DNA of 64,000 nucleotides from NCBI GenBank assembly GCA_020746875.1, contig JAGTJL010000026.1, positions 434,001-498,000 of the forward strand, read 5' to 3'. This document shows positions 1 to 12,146 of the stretch, one piece after another. Numbering within the stretch: the stretch's first letter is position 1; the number at the start of each line of letters is the position of its first letter. Source of the stretch: Rhexocercosporidium sp. MPI-PUGE-AT-0058 (Eukaryota > Ascomycota > Leotiomycetes > Helotiales). The notes under the pieces are model-generated. The model did not search any database, was not told where the DNA came from, and saw nothing but the letters and a program-made list of their open reading frames with translations. The position numbers and the translations under genes were made by a program.

Positions 1-264
1 ACTGTCGGTCGTCCGATACATGAGTTGATACGAGGCTTTGGCTGTGAATGGCACAGCACCTTGGAAGGACAATTGACCGATGGATCTGGAACGGAGAATC
101 GATCCCGGCGCCATGTCGGCCAGACCTGCCGGCGGCGTGTAGAAAGGATCATCAGTGGGCTGGAGAGGTGCGGCACGGGGTGAAAGGTTGTGGCTGACAG
201 GGACAGCCAATGCAATGCTCAAATGAAGCAAAGCATAGCCCAAAAGGCCCGAAGAAATCTTCAT
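1..264 (-). CDS. Secretory lipase, LIP family (5' part only)
   Basis: Only the first 88 codons are in the window; the gene runs off the left edge. The ATG lies at 262-264 on the minus strand and the frame stays open to base 1. The first 20 or so residues form a classic signal peptide (MKISSGLLGYALLHLSIALA), so the product is probably secreted. The following mature start reads DPFYTPPAG, then APGSILRSR, then a segment ending YQLMYRTTDS. These are the conserved N-terminal blocks of the fungal secretory lipase family (LIP, as in the Candida secreted lipases), which hydrolyse triacylglycerols and other esters outside the cell. The catalytic serine and the rest of the fold lie outside the window, so activity cannot be judged. 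Assignment to the family is fairly firm; substrate is not known. Confidence 0.8.
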   Translation of the reverse strand, partial: MKISSGLLGYALLHLSIALAVPVSHNLSPRAAPLQPTDDPFYTPPAGLADMAPGSILRSRSIGQLSFQGAVPFTAKASYQLMYRTTDS

Positions 265-2590
265 TTAATCTCTTGAAAAAAAGCGAAGGTGTTATGTTCA
301 ATGAAAGAAGCTGAAAGCAGCTTTAAAATCTCGACTCTGAAGAACTGGCAAAAGAGCGACAGAACCACTTAGTTCTTATCTTCCATAAATTTGTTAAGCA
401 CGAGGCAAAACAAGATTCAATTAAATTCCGAGGTTGAAGTGCCCTTGCTTGCGAGGGCGCAGTAGGCCAGGTCCTTTCTTTCCGAATACGAAAATATGCG
501 CAGTGATATTGCTAGCGGAGGAACAACAATCGATTACTATTTAGAAAACGTGCATGGACTGTCATGCGGCGCGAACCTTACTCTGTCGTCTGCATGGCTC
601 AGACGAAATGATATGAAACGTTACGAACTTGGAGTTGAGGTGACAGCGGGGTACGGCTCGCATCGCTAATTTTGTGAACTTGGACTTGAGACTGAAGGCA
701 GGGTAGATGCGGTTGATCTGCTGATTGTATAGTACGAAAAGGGGTTTGCATAGGTCTAGTCCACCGTTATCAGTGGCAAGGTACTGTTGACCATAGAACA
801 ACGTTGAATACTCTATTTCTCCCTCTAGATTTCTACAAGTAGCAAAAGAAAATACCAGGCTAGACGAGACCTACTGTAACCCCCCTTTCGTAATTAGTAC
901 CAGAGGCCGTGATAGTTACGAAGGTTCTATATAAGACTGGCAGGTGTGCCATTAGATAGGATCTTCGTGCTCAACTTCGAATAGTATTCTTTACCCAATA
1001 CTTAGTAACTGTCTTCCGTACGTGATACACCTATCTCTTGATCTTCCGAGGTCACCAACCACCTTGAGTTTACCGAGTAAATACACGACTGTTACACTTG
1101 ATCGATTTTAGACCGGTTTGTGACTGTCTTGTGGAGATGCTGCTCATCACATCATTGGCGTTTTGATGACCAAACCCTTGATGCTAGAAACGGCAACAAT
1201 TTTACCTTCCCCAGCTACAGCACCACTAACTAGCCCTTGCTTACCACACCCAGAAGCCTGAGAACATCTCTAGGCAAAATTCCCTGTCTCGTTCGCGGCT
1301 ACTAACGATTATGGTCAATAGGTTAAGTACTTTTTTTTACGGACATGATTATAATATAATACTTTTTATCCTTATTCTTAATACCAAATCACTGGCCAGC
1401 CTTTGATACAGCAAATACCTCTACTGCTTCAACCCTCATTACCTTCTACTGTATATGCTCTTCTCGTGGCGCTTACTTATCCTGGGAAATATTAAAAAAG
1501 AGATTAGAGCAGTTAAATAATATCGCAAGAGTAATATAGGTTCTACGACTCTCAATATAAGTACTTGCACGACCAAGAAACTGTTACCAAGAGACATGGA
1601 AAGCAACGAACGCCTACCAGAAGCGGCGAAAACGGCCACTCATGCTATCAAAGCAAAGGAGAAAAAGGCCTTGCATCTAGATTCAGGTAAGAGAATATCC
1701 GCGAGAGTCCATCAGTATTACGAGAATAGAGCAGAAAAACATGACTGATTGCAATGTATAGCTGCATTGATAAACCCTGCCCTGCTTCAATATTCAAAGA
1801 TCAGTCCTTCCTAAAACGGCCCATAGTGTTGCGCCCGAATTCAACATCTTTTGAGGGATATCAAAGAGATTTCCTTTAACATACCCATAGACATGAGAAA
1901 GGCGTTCTTGACATAGAACTACGAATCTCCACCTTCAGAGTTCTGCAGTCGCACTGCAGTGTTTCAGCCCCATCCTCACTTGACATTTGCGGCCATATGA
2001 ATAGACCGGTGAACTTCTCTGACCATATAGTTCGGTCGATGTAGTACCTTCTGTTCACTTCTACTGGCCACTTCTGCCAATTGTACATCTGACTACCGTG
2101 TGCAAACCGCTGATCTAGAGCCTAAGTCGCGTGAACACGAGGTCAAAGTCACGAGTAGCGAAGAAGGTTTGGATTCGCTCTAGGTTCGGGGACAGAGTGT
2201 CGTATGAGCCGACTTTCAAGTGCTGCAGGCTGCTGGCAACGATCCAGTGCGCCAGTGGGTGGTGTCGCTGCTTTAGTGTGTAAGGGTCTGTGCTCTTAGC
2301 TCTGATTGCGCCCTCACCTCATAAGGACGCTGAGAGGGAAGAGGTAATCTTCCCTCCTCAGCAATTAGCTTCTGTATGAATTGAAGTATCACCAGCGACT
2401 TTACAGCGTCTCTCCAACTATTCTATTGTGCTATAGTCACCTCAGCGTGCCAATGATCATTACATAGTTCCTACCCTCATTAGTGCCTTGCTTCGGCGGA
2501 CCTCTATCAACATAACCCGCGGTCAATAGATTGTTTCAAAACATCCGTGAACAGTCCTCCTATCATCGTACGCATCTACGGTTTACAAAT
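265..2590. other. Non-coding stretch
   Basis: No convincing gene. It contains the promoter side of the minus-strand lipase, then A+T-rich sequence with only short open frames that have no codon structure or family resemblance. No tRNA, repeat array or transposon end was recognised. Confidence 0.5.
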
Positions 2591-2599
2591 TCTTTGAAA

Positions 2600-2945
2600 C
2601 GTAGAAAATTCCACCACCTGACGAAGAAGCTTGTCACCGACAATTTTTGATCTATGTAGATGACATCGACGAGGAGATATTCAGCACCCATGGTCCAAGC
2701 TTGGTGAATCGCACAGAACATATTGCCTGGTCGTATCATTTCATGCCTGCCATCCTATTGCCGGGGACAGTACCGTAATCTCAGATGCATTTTTGGAGGG
2801 TAGTTTTGGACTTTCCGCACAGGTAAGATGTTCTTGGCCGCACTGTCTAGGCGTCTGTGGAACAATTCGTGCTCGTAGACTTTTAGATCACCAGTGCTCT
2901 GCCATTTTGAAGATGACATCTTGTTTGGGGAGGGGGAGGGCCAAG
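2600..2945 (-). pseudogene. Possible HET-domain-like relic
   Basis: On the minus strand a stretch reads MFCAIHQAWTMGAEYLL followed by VDVIYIDQ. This resembles the HET-domain core in which a predicted helix leads into a W/V-I-D-x-x-C-I-x-Q strand. The frame continues for about 60 residues with one stop upstream, and no complete exon structure can be built. The cysteine of the usual motif is replaced by tyrosine. It is either a decayed fragment of a HET gene or a chance resemblance; I cannot tell which. Confidence 0.2.
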
Positions 2946-2949
2946 GAGT

Positions 2950-4151
2950 GAACGGTTTTAGCTGCTGATGCCAAGGTGTTGAGAAACCGGAACGGATGAC
3001 TGGCGTTCTTGAGCTCTCAGTCTCACCCTATGCTTCATCTTTTGAAAGTGCTACCCGGAAAATTGAGTCAACTATAGCCAAGTGTTTGTATCTTTTAGCC
3101 AAGGCTTCACCAGCGGCCAACGACAAGACATCAAAAGAGAAAGATGATCACGTGTTTGAGTCTTCATCATTCAGCCGCTTGCATCCCATGTGGAAGGGAG
3201 TAACCAATACTTGAGATATTCTTATTATGGTTGTTATTACTTCGTTCGATGGACTGTATATTTTATGGAAAAGTAATTCCTGTCACGCGAAACCTCTTCA
3301 CATGATCGCATAAAATAGTCGAAATAATTACCAACCGCGTCTTCTTCGTAAAGAGTTTGAAACATTTCCTTCCTTGACTCCTGCATGATGATATCTATCA
3401 CCCAAGCTGCCATCAAAGTCCAGCACTGCCACGGAGCAGTCATCATCCCTTGTTTATCGCGGTCACTTCGCCACAATACCAAACCAGTCAATAGAATTCA
3501 TCGATGCTAGCGGCTGATTGCGCTACATCCCGGTCGCAACGCTCAACAATCAATGCAATTCGTCATTATTTGACAATCTCTTGTTCTGGTGCCCAAATAA
3601 TACTCTAGCACTATACCCTGTTTCTTTAGCTCTCAACATAGTCCGTATTTGGACCCATTGCCCGCTTTGCGTTGGTCTGTTTTGTTTGAGATATTTGTGG
3701 GCCCACGTCGCATGAGGTTGAGAACCAATGGCAGCTGCCATCCAAGCAATATACATCGGCGCGGTAAAACATCAAGTTCGGCAGTGGCACAAGAAGTGGA
3801 TTTGTTTCCTCGTCCCGAATACGTGATGAATTCTTCAGGATGATTGGCTCTTTCGACAGAGGATGGTCGTCCCCTCGGGGGAATCTCCTTCAAGGGCTCG
3901 GCTAACTCTTTCGACGCACTCACTCTATTATCCCACATGCTACCTCTGAAGTGATTTCTGCACCTCGGTGGCTGTTTCAGCAGAGAATGGGATGTGGTAA
4001 GCGATGCGAAAGGTTGCCAGGTAAGGCGCATCAACAGAGCCACGATTGATAAATGTCTTTATAGTGCAAATGCCCCTGATGCATTTTGACTTATAGCTTC
4101 TGTGGGCCTGCTTTATTTCTAATTTTGTATTGTCTCTTATCAATTTCCGTA
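2950..4151. other. Non-coding stretch upstream of the b561-like gene
   Basis: Short overlapping frames on both strands (for example 3237-3491 and 3633-4043 minus) resemble nothing I know and lack introns or consistent coding signal. The last few hundred bases should contain the promoter of the gene starting at 4152. Confidence 0.45.
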
Positions 4152-6675
4152 ATGGCTATTCAACGTGGCAGTCCTCTCTTATTCGGGACTGGAAGTCTTC
4201 AACTGCTCTTATCACTGCTGGCCGGGCTTTTGGGGAGTGTAGCATTCCACACCTGTGTTTATTATTTCACAACAGAGCAAAAGGAGAGCCATCTCAGCGA
4301 GCTGGATTGGCCGCTCGATATACGAAGTGTTCAATTGGACGTCAGAGATCGCCTGGTCTCCCGGGATTTGATATCTGCAATTGGAGATCTTTTTAAAGGA
4401 GCCCTTCCTTCGACTGATACTGGAGCACTCAGCGGGATTCTCACATCAATAGAGAATAGCATCACCAAGCTGCTCGGAGATGCGGGAGGATCTATTCTCA
4501 ATGGATTGGCCGACCCAGCAAAGTTCTTGGGGGTTGGTCTTGCCAGTGGTGCGATGACTGGTCTCGCCATGCCCATTCCAACAAATCTACCAACGCCAAC
4601 TGGCGTTAGCCTTCTCGCTGAGAATCTGGGATCCGGGCTATCTTCCACAATTGTCTCCTCTGACAGCGTTCAATCGCTATTGAAGCAGCCAATTGGTGGG
4701 AGTGATGGAACTGTTGGGCAAGCAGTCCTTGCTCTCGGTCAAGGTACACTCCTCCCTAAAATGCAGCTTGCCTCCGTCCAAAATGTCTTCTATAACCTAT
4801 CGTGAGAATCGAAGTCCACAAGCGTTGTTTCGTTGTCCAACTAGCGTTGATGTTAATGCTGACTTTTGTTTGGTAAACTACAGGACTCGGTAGCGGCGCA
4901 TCATCTGGGCTCAAGCTGTCGGTAGCAGGAACGACAGCAGTTGCTTACAATACAAGTGGAATTACCGGTATTGCAGGAAACTTTGGAGAAGGCTTGTCAA
5001 GCTCTTTTTTGGGTAACGTTCAGATACCATCAGCAGACTCGTTACTCAGCTCGATAAAAGGACTCCTTGGCGATTCAAATACAACAATCAACATTGCCGA
5101 GATAGGAACTTCACTAGGCTCTGGACTCGGAGAAGGTGCAGCGATTGGTTTAGGATTTCAAGTTGATAGTGGCAATCTTCCAGACACTGTGCCAGGAACT
5201 GTAGAGGGATTTACGAAAGGCCTGACCTCTGGATTTCTTCAGAATGACACTGCAGCCAAGCTCATACGTTTAATAAAATTTCCAGACATCGATTTCGCCA
5301 AGGTAGCTGAAGGGCTGGCTGTTGGTTTGGTATCTGGAGTTGGATCTACGATTTCAACTTTGGACCTTATATCTGCCAATACAACCTCGTTTAATGACTC
5401 GGTGGGCGGTGCTGTGCTTGGATTTGGGCGAGGTCTTGGTTCCGAAAGTGCAAAGTTGGTCAGTGAAATTTTGGACGGCAAAAAAATCCCAAATACCTCG
5501 AGCAAACAGCTCCAAAGACAGCCCATTGGTGTCGATCCGAAATTGATGGTACGCAAGAGCCACTACAAGCGAGCAACAACAGTTAATGCAACCGACTTGG
5601 CATCTGTCCTATCGAATCTCAATGCCTCAAATATCAATCCCCTGGTTCAGAGTGGCGTGAATACGCTTACTTGTGAAGGGGTCGGAGGATTGGCAGCTGT
5701 GTTTCTCGGATTGGTGCAGAGCAAAACGATCAAGTTAGGTAACATCAACCTGAAAGACTTGACCTCAGCAGGAAGCATCGGCAACGTATCACTTCCAGAT
5801 CAGGACTTTGTTGTCAAGAGTGGCGGGAATACGTATCAGTTGAACCCAGCCAAGGGATTAGGGTCTGTGACCGTAAATGGAATGGGAATCTTCAAATTGA
5901 TCGGAGTGGCAGCTGCTCATAGTAAGGAACCAGATTCGTGGCTTGTTCTCACATATTCCTAACAAGACCTAGTTATTTTCGCCATCATGGCGCATTTGGT
6001 TATCATTCCACTATTTCTGCTTGCGATCAACGGTCTACGAGTCACGCGGCTCCTCAACAAACCTGTGTCTACAAAACGGGTTCCTCCTCTCCCAAGATGG
6101 CTTTTGTGGCTTGGTTATTCTATCGTCCCTCTCACCATCTTGACTTTTGGCCTCGGAATTGGCTTCAGAGCGGGCGGCAAACATTTTACCACTCCTCACG
6201 AGGTATGTGATGGGTCCCAGAAATGCGATTCTTCACTTCTGACAATCTTTCCCCTTAGATCCTTGGCCTTATCGTCTTCATCCAGGCTCTCTTCACAGCA
6301 ACTCTCACCCAATACATACGCACCAATGACCATCCTTCTGCTGGGAGTGATTCGTCTCCACTAATTGAGAAACTGAAGTTGGCAAATCTTGTCAATATCG
6401 GAATTTTGATGTTGCTGACAGAGATGACCTTGCTCTTCGGCTTTGCCGATCTAGCAAGCTTGAGTCTCTGTATCTCACAAACAATTGTACCGACCATGAT
6501 ATGGGTTGCACTAGGGTGTGTTTTGATAGGGCCACTGACCCTGGCTGTTGGTCTTGAGGTTCTCATTCTATGGTTGAAGTGGATTGAGCGGAGGGAGAAG
6601 AAAGTGGCGAATTCAAAGGCGGATGAGAAGATTGAGAAGTCGAGGTCACTGGAGCTTCGGAAGTTGGAAGTCTGA
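4152..6675 (+). CDS. Gly/Ser-rich repeat protein with C-terminal cytochrome b561-like membrane domain
   Basis: Four exons: 4152-4743, 4884-5921, 5973-6202, 6259-6675, giving 758 residues; all junctions keep phase. Residues 17-40 are a signal anchor or signal peptide. Residues about 100-500 are a long low-complexity region with recurring G-x-G-L-G and SGLSS-type units and many N-x-S/T sites, so it is probably extracellular or lumenal. Residues about 530-710 hold four to five hydrophobic helices. His543 and His551 sit in the first of these, and His614/His619 at the start of a later one (TTPHEILGLIVF). That pattern resembles the helical core of cytochrome b561/ferric-reductase-type domains, which bind heme through paired histidines and move electrons across membranes. 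The C-terminus is a charged cytosolic tail. No DOMON domain is evident. The function is inferred only; a non-heme membrane protein is possible. Confidence 0.75.
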
Positions 6676-8804
6676 AATTATCTTGTCTACAATTGAATGA
6701 GTTGCAAATCAAAAGAATCCATACTTCACAAGAAGTAAAGTTTGATTCCCTTTCCATTAAGGATTTAAAGGTGCTCCTCGAGTTGATAGCATGCTCTCAT
6801 GTCAGAAATTGAAATTGAAACGGAATTTATCTGCATGTTAGTAAGCGTAGGCATTGAGCTACTAATATTTACAGATAGTCAAAGTATTTGACAGCCGTTA
6901 CTTTCGAAGTCGCCTGTTCAGTTGGTGACATTCCAACGGCCAAGGGTGCACTCTCACTCGATTCAATCGATTGAGCATCAGGGTGGTTCAAGCGTCACCA
7001 GCTATCAAGGAGGCGCATTCACTAATTAGTACCTCAATCCACCCCTTCTGAATGCGGAGCAATAGAACTGACGGATTATTGCTTATGTCATAGTTTCAAA
7101 CTTTCAATTCTTTATAAGGAACAATAAAATATGCAACTCTCGCCTGGAAGCCCCTGCAAAAGCTTGTAGCCATGGTCCCGCGATGTCGCTGGGCCATTCG
7201 GTTTTTTCTCATTAACTACTGCAACAGGCATGTGCATCACGTCACGCTGGACTTTGGGTTAATCTAGGAGGGGCACAGTCCGTAGCCGAGCACAGCAGTA
7301 AAGTTCGGGATCTGGCGAAGAAACTTGATAGAAGGCTGTCTGCTTTCTTCCAGGTGAATCAGTCCCAGGGTCTTCCTTTCTCTGCTGCGCCAACGGATTC
7401 GCTCGAGTATAGGAACCTGACTCCCTCCTCTACCTCATCTCATTTATCTCTACCTCGCTATTTTTCCTTCCTCGCCTGATTTAAAGAACTCTTAAATACT
7501 TCTACTATCCCTACCACCATGAAGCCTCGCCACGATAAAACCACGTTCTGTGGCAGCATATAGAGTAATGCTCATAAAAATCAGGAAATCAATATCAATC
7601 TGGCACATTTCTCGAAGTTCAAGAAAGCAGAATATTTTATTCCTGCTTATTACTGACTACTTAACTCTGCTTGATCAAGATATGGTCTGCTGATTAATCT
7701 GTCTCCGGCTCGAGTGAGCCCCTGAAGGATAAGCGGGTCAGAAATAAGCTTTCTAGGAAACGAGTGGCGCAGATAACCTTAAGGCTTGGCGGGGGCAGCC
7801 CGCCTTGGGGAACTGCCATGACCTCCAGAACGAGCGAACAAAATATATTTACAGCTAAGCACTCGTTTCCAAACACATGGTCTGTTCGCCATAATTGATT
7901 TTATCTAGAAGTGGAAGATAGCAGGCGTATGGCAAATAAAGCTTGGTTGAGGTGATCAGGCGTACGGCTTCGCGTTCCACCAGACAACTCCAGACCGGCT
8001 CCTCCTCACCACATTCAGAGTCACGGCTTTGCTCCCGTGCCTCTAAAGACCTAATTACTTCAACGACCTAAGGGATGCCATCCTACTTTCTTTCCGCTGC
8101 GCCTGCCGCCTCCTTCCTAGACGATATGCCTCACAAATATCGCGCAACTCGCACCCCGAAAACCACATCCTCTGTGTTCGGCGCAGTTGTCGAGAGAAGC
8201 GAGCGGAGGCGGTACGACAAGATGGGAGTGGAGGGTAATTAGCCAAGCAACCGGGATAACATCAAGAATGCCAGGAGGTTGAGAGATGGGTCGAAGTATA
8301 GATTATAAACTCTGAGTTGGAAAAGTGGGTGTTAATGCTGGAGTTGTCCCAAGGCTCGGGGGTGCCGCGAGTGGCGTAGGAACGGAGGGGAAAGAGTGCG
8401 AACACCCTGCTACTTAATTATCATAAAGCCGTGGCAGCCGTTCGAAACATCCCACGCCGAGCCTAGCCGCTCCTGCCTCTACACCTGGCCAAGAGCCTGC
8501 TATCTCTCAATCCCCTCAGCATGTCACACAAGACGGCACTGACGGCACTCACGACCAGAGCTCGTCAGTCGTGATGCAAGAGACCAATTATAGGGTTATA
8601 CTTTATACCAAGCCTGTGTCGAGGCAGCAGACGACTCTGGAGACGAGCAGGCCCGTGGTGATTCTCGGCACCTAGCCAGCCTTGATGGTCAGCCTCTACC
8701 GCATCACAAAAACAACGAAGAAGGCCAGGATGGTACACAGGATAAGCAATATTTCGGAAAGGCCGTTACCTCTCTGATTCAGTATCAGCTGGGCATTACA
8801 CAAT
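6676..8804. other. Non-coding stretch
   Basis: About 2.1 kb without a recognisable gene. It has a pyrimidine-rich stretch near 7420-7500 that resembles a fungal promoter, but no long frame follows. The short frames at 7694-7876 and 8055-8246 (minus) show nothing familiar. Confidence 0.5.
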
Positions 8805-9377
8805 ATGGGGCCCAAACGCAAGCGAAGCTCTAAGGATAGCAATGGATCTAAACGCGCACGGAGTAAGCTCGCAGATGCCGCCGTGGCCGAAGTTGGTCCC
8901 GAAACCACCATAGGCAAGTTGTCCAAAGCAGTGGTTCGGGTAGATGGAGGAGACGAAGGAGCTAGGTGGACACTATCTCCAGCCTGGCGATCAGCCCTAG
9001 AACGGATCACCAGTACAGAGGGATACGGATATGCCCAGGACTTTTGCTACCGGGCACGGTTCCCAGATTTCACTGTGTCACTGAGGCGCAATCAGGATGT
9101 TGGAGAAGAGATTGGAGGAAAGGTTGAGATCCCAGCCTCTTATAGACGATCAAAACAGCTTAGATCCCTCCTCGACGGTACCTACGAATATGTACAGTCC
9201 GTCGAGCCCGCGATAATATGTCTCCAGGTCTCAAGAAGAGTATACCTGACGGAACTGGCAGCCAACTACGAAGCAGAGAGATCTTTGGCTAGGAAGAAAG
9301 GGGAACAGACTGCCAAAGTATGTATACTGGCCTCCTCTTCCCAGAGACGATCGAGCCGAAGGGCGAAAAGTCTGTGA
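8805..9377 (+). CDS. Hypothetical small basic protein (doubtful)
   Basis: An uninterrupted 190-codon frame starts with ATG at 8805. The N-terminus is rich in Lys/Arg/Ser (PKRKRSSKDSNGSKRARSK) and would fit a nuclear localisation signal. The middle has a mixed, protein-like composition (WRSALERITSTEGYGYAQDF) and the C-terminus is Arg/Ser-rich. I do not recognise a domain. The frame sits alone in otherwise non-coding sequence. It could be an orphan gene, the remaining exon of a decayed gene, or a chance frame. Its composition is more protein-like than the surrounding shadows, which is the only reason for listing it. Confidence 0.3.
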   Translation: MGPKRKRSSKDSNGSKRARSKLADAAVAEVGPETTIGKLSKAVVRVDGGDEGARWTLSPAWRSALERITSTEGYGYAQDFCYRARFPDFTVSLRRNQDVGEEIGGKVEIPASYRRSKQLRSLLDGTYEYVQSVEPAIICLQVSRRVYLTELAANYEAERSLARKKGEQTAKVCILASSSQRRSSRRAKSL

Positions 9378-9666
9378 GGGGAAAGAAAAGCAATGAGAAG
9401 AAAAGTAAATGGGTGAGCGAGGAGGTAAGTGGATACGATCTATAAGAAGTCTGAGGTGTTTGTTTCCTAGCTGCTTGTGAGGGCCGATGTTGTTGCAGTT
9501 ACGAAAAGACTGTATTTTGTTTAAAAAACGGCGGATAGAGTAGAGCTATACCCTACAGCAAGGAGGGTAGGGTATATTTGTATGCAAAGAAACTCATAAG
9601 CAGCACGAGTAGTGATATTTGAAGGATGCCCCAGAGACCAATTACGAGGTCCCGGAGAATCATTGA

Positions 9667-12146
9667 CTAATCTATTGAGCAACGATACTGCATTAGAGTA
9701 TCTTCCTCGGCTGTCGAGCCTTGTCCCTGCACTAAATGCGTGTTAGGTTCCTCTGGGACTGGTGGCGTATTATACATGACTGTTTTCCGGCGTCTCACAG
9801 TGCTCTCTGCCTCAGAGGGAGCGCTGTGTTCGTATTTACTGTAGAAAACACCAAAGATGCCTTTTCCTATCCGTCCCCTTGGTCTCTCTATTTCTACCAG
9901 GTCCGGGCCCACCACTCTCCTACCAGCTAAGGCGCTAGGGGGTGGTACCTCACCGTCGGGAAAGGTCACGTAGCCGATCGCTGCATTTCGGACTCGTTGC
10001 TTCCATACTAGACTCCCACGTTCGTCAGCACTCGGTTTGGAAAGAATCAAACGTGCACAAATCGAAACATCTCACCTTTTTTCCTATCAGATGCAAATCT
10101 GATATCCGCCTGTTCCCTGTACTTGAACCAGCCTTTGAGTGCAGCCGCTTTGGGTAGGCCGATTTCACTTGCAGGGAATGTGCACGCACGCAACTCGGAG
10201 GCGCTCTTCAATGGGAGGAGCCTCCCATTCATATCAACTAATTGACGGATCATATGGTTCACAAAAGGAGGAAGGGGATCGCCTGCCTTCCCAACTTCTC
10301 CATGGCCCTAAATATTCCCGTCAGTAATATTATTGCGTTCCACGATTGCATGACTTCTTACGTGTCGAGGCCCCGACATCCTGAACGAGTCGATGGAAGC
10401 ATCATCTTCAATTTCAATATCTGCTTTCTGGGCTGTTGCAAGAGCCCAAGCTGCAAATTGTGCGACTGATCGGTACTCATACTTTGCACCACGAGTGTGT
10501 CCAAGTAGAGGTGCTGCATGAGGGCACTCGTCAAAAACGAGAAGCTGAACGTCTGTTGGGGGGTATCTAGTGACATCGTCCGTGGTGTCACCATTGTAGG
10601 CCAATATCTCGGGACAAGGAGCGTAGCTTTGTGGATCTGCGGCTTTGTGGGCGAGGTAGATTTGTTCGTCTCTCAAAATCTCGCTCCCTCCAACAATGAC
10701 TTGTAGCGGGCATAGACCTGTACACGAGGGAAGGGTTAGGATAAACACGTCAGGAAACAGCCAAAAGGGATAGCATATAGATAGGAGATTGTAACGAAAT
10801 CTCGAGAAAACAAATATCTCTCCACTACAAAACTGTATGCTTCCCGCTTTACTTACCTCCAAGTGATGCTGCTAAGATTCCGGATACTAACGGCATTTGC
10901 AGGTGGATGTTTTGCGCGTACATTTGAATCTGGTCTTTAAGAATGATCCTCTGGCCATCAATCATTACGTCGAGGTCGGGCTCGGCTCCTGGGTGTCGAG
11001 GCCACTTGAGAGCAGTCATCTCGTCAGAGGTAGGGGGAGGCCATGAAAGCGACGGTCTTGCGTGGAAGCCATGGCTTGGAACATAGTCAAGATCGCTTGG
11101 GATGGTAACACTTGGGAACGAATGTGTTAAATCAACCCATGGTGAGATCAGACTGGCCCCAGCAGGTAGAGGTAGACCCTGGTCTCGTAGAATTATTAAG
11201 AGGGCGACGCACAAACCAGCACCCGCAGAGTCTCCCGCAAATACGATAGTACTAGGATGCCTGAAGTTTGTCTAAGTACTCTTTCCTTTCCCAGTCTCGG
11301 GATGAATTAACGACGGTAAGGACTTACTGAATCGTCAAAAGGTAAAGATACGCAGACAAGACATCCTGGACGGCACAGGGGAATGGGAACTGGGGAGCAA
11401 GTCGGTATCTAGGAGCAAATACTCTACCATGTAATCTATGGGTTTTGGGTTAGCATCCTGACTTGATAGCGGGGGAAGGTATCTGAGGGATCTCCCTTAC
11501 TTTCTTGCGTGCCGCTGAATCTGCGTTGCGTGGCCGATCCCCCCGTAAATGTATGCACCTCCGTGAATATAGAACATAACCTTCTTGCCCGGTTCATTTT
11601 TCGATTTTCTCTCGAGATAATCAGATTTCATCTCGACCCACTCAGCCCTCACTACGCTACCCGGCCGCCTCCACTGCCACCAAGTCTTTCCAATACGTTT
11701 CAGGTTGGCCGGACCTAAGTTGGCTTGGATATGACGTGCCGCCTCTGGATAGAACTCGGTTGGGACTTCAACATCGGTTACGATGACTGAGGGCGGATGA
11801 GGGATCCATCCATTGGTGATGTGCTGGATATCGTCGATGTAGCTGATGGTGGTAAAATGGAGCACTTGTCGCATAAGATGGAGGATTTCTGTATAACCCG
11901 GATCATCCTCCAGCTTCTCAACTTCTCCGCGCCTCTTCTTAAGCTGAGTTCCCTGGGGTGTTAGCAGGGTGGCCGGGAAGGGGACACCAAGTCATCGGCA
12001 GGACTAACTAAAGCTATAATTGTGCGCTTCATCGCCGGAGCAACGACGTGGGCGCCTGCGATGAGGTTGATGCCCATCCTGTGCGGTTGTTTGGGTGTCG
12101 AGATGAGGATTATTCTCTTTTCTTCTGCGGGGCTGGGAGGGTTCAT
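9667..12146 (-). CDS. Alpha/beta hydrolase (hormone-sensitive-lipase-like, fold-3 type)
   Basis: Seven exons on the minus strand: 12146-12009, 11952-11501, 11435-11328, 11260-10857, 10717-10362, 10307-10076, 10007-9667; 676 residues, all splice phases agree. Residues 176-180 are the oxyanion-hole motif HGGAY. Residues 242-246 are the nucleophile elbow GDSAG with Ser244. An acidic residue in LRDEQ (about 384) and His434 in DECPHAAP are the likely remaining triad members. The segment [13 protein letters not shown] and the block around [11 protein letters not shown] are characteristic of a large fungal esterase/lipase subfamily that is longer than bacterial HSL enzymes. The substrate is unknown. 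The first exon (46 codons) is the least certain: an ATG at 12077 in the same frame is an alternative start. No signal peptide is seen, so it is probably intracellular or membrane-associated. Confidence 0.85.

Noticed and set aside
3633..4043. 136-codon minus-strand frame
   Set aside because: Composition is not protein-like, several frames overlap it, and no family resemblance was found.
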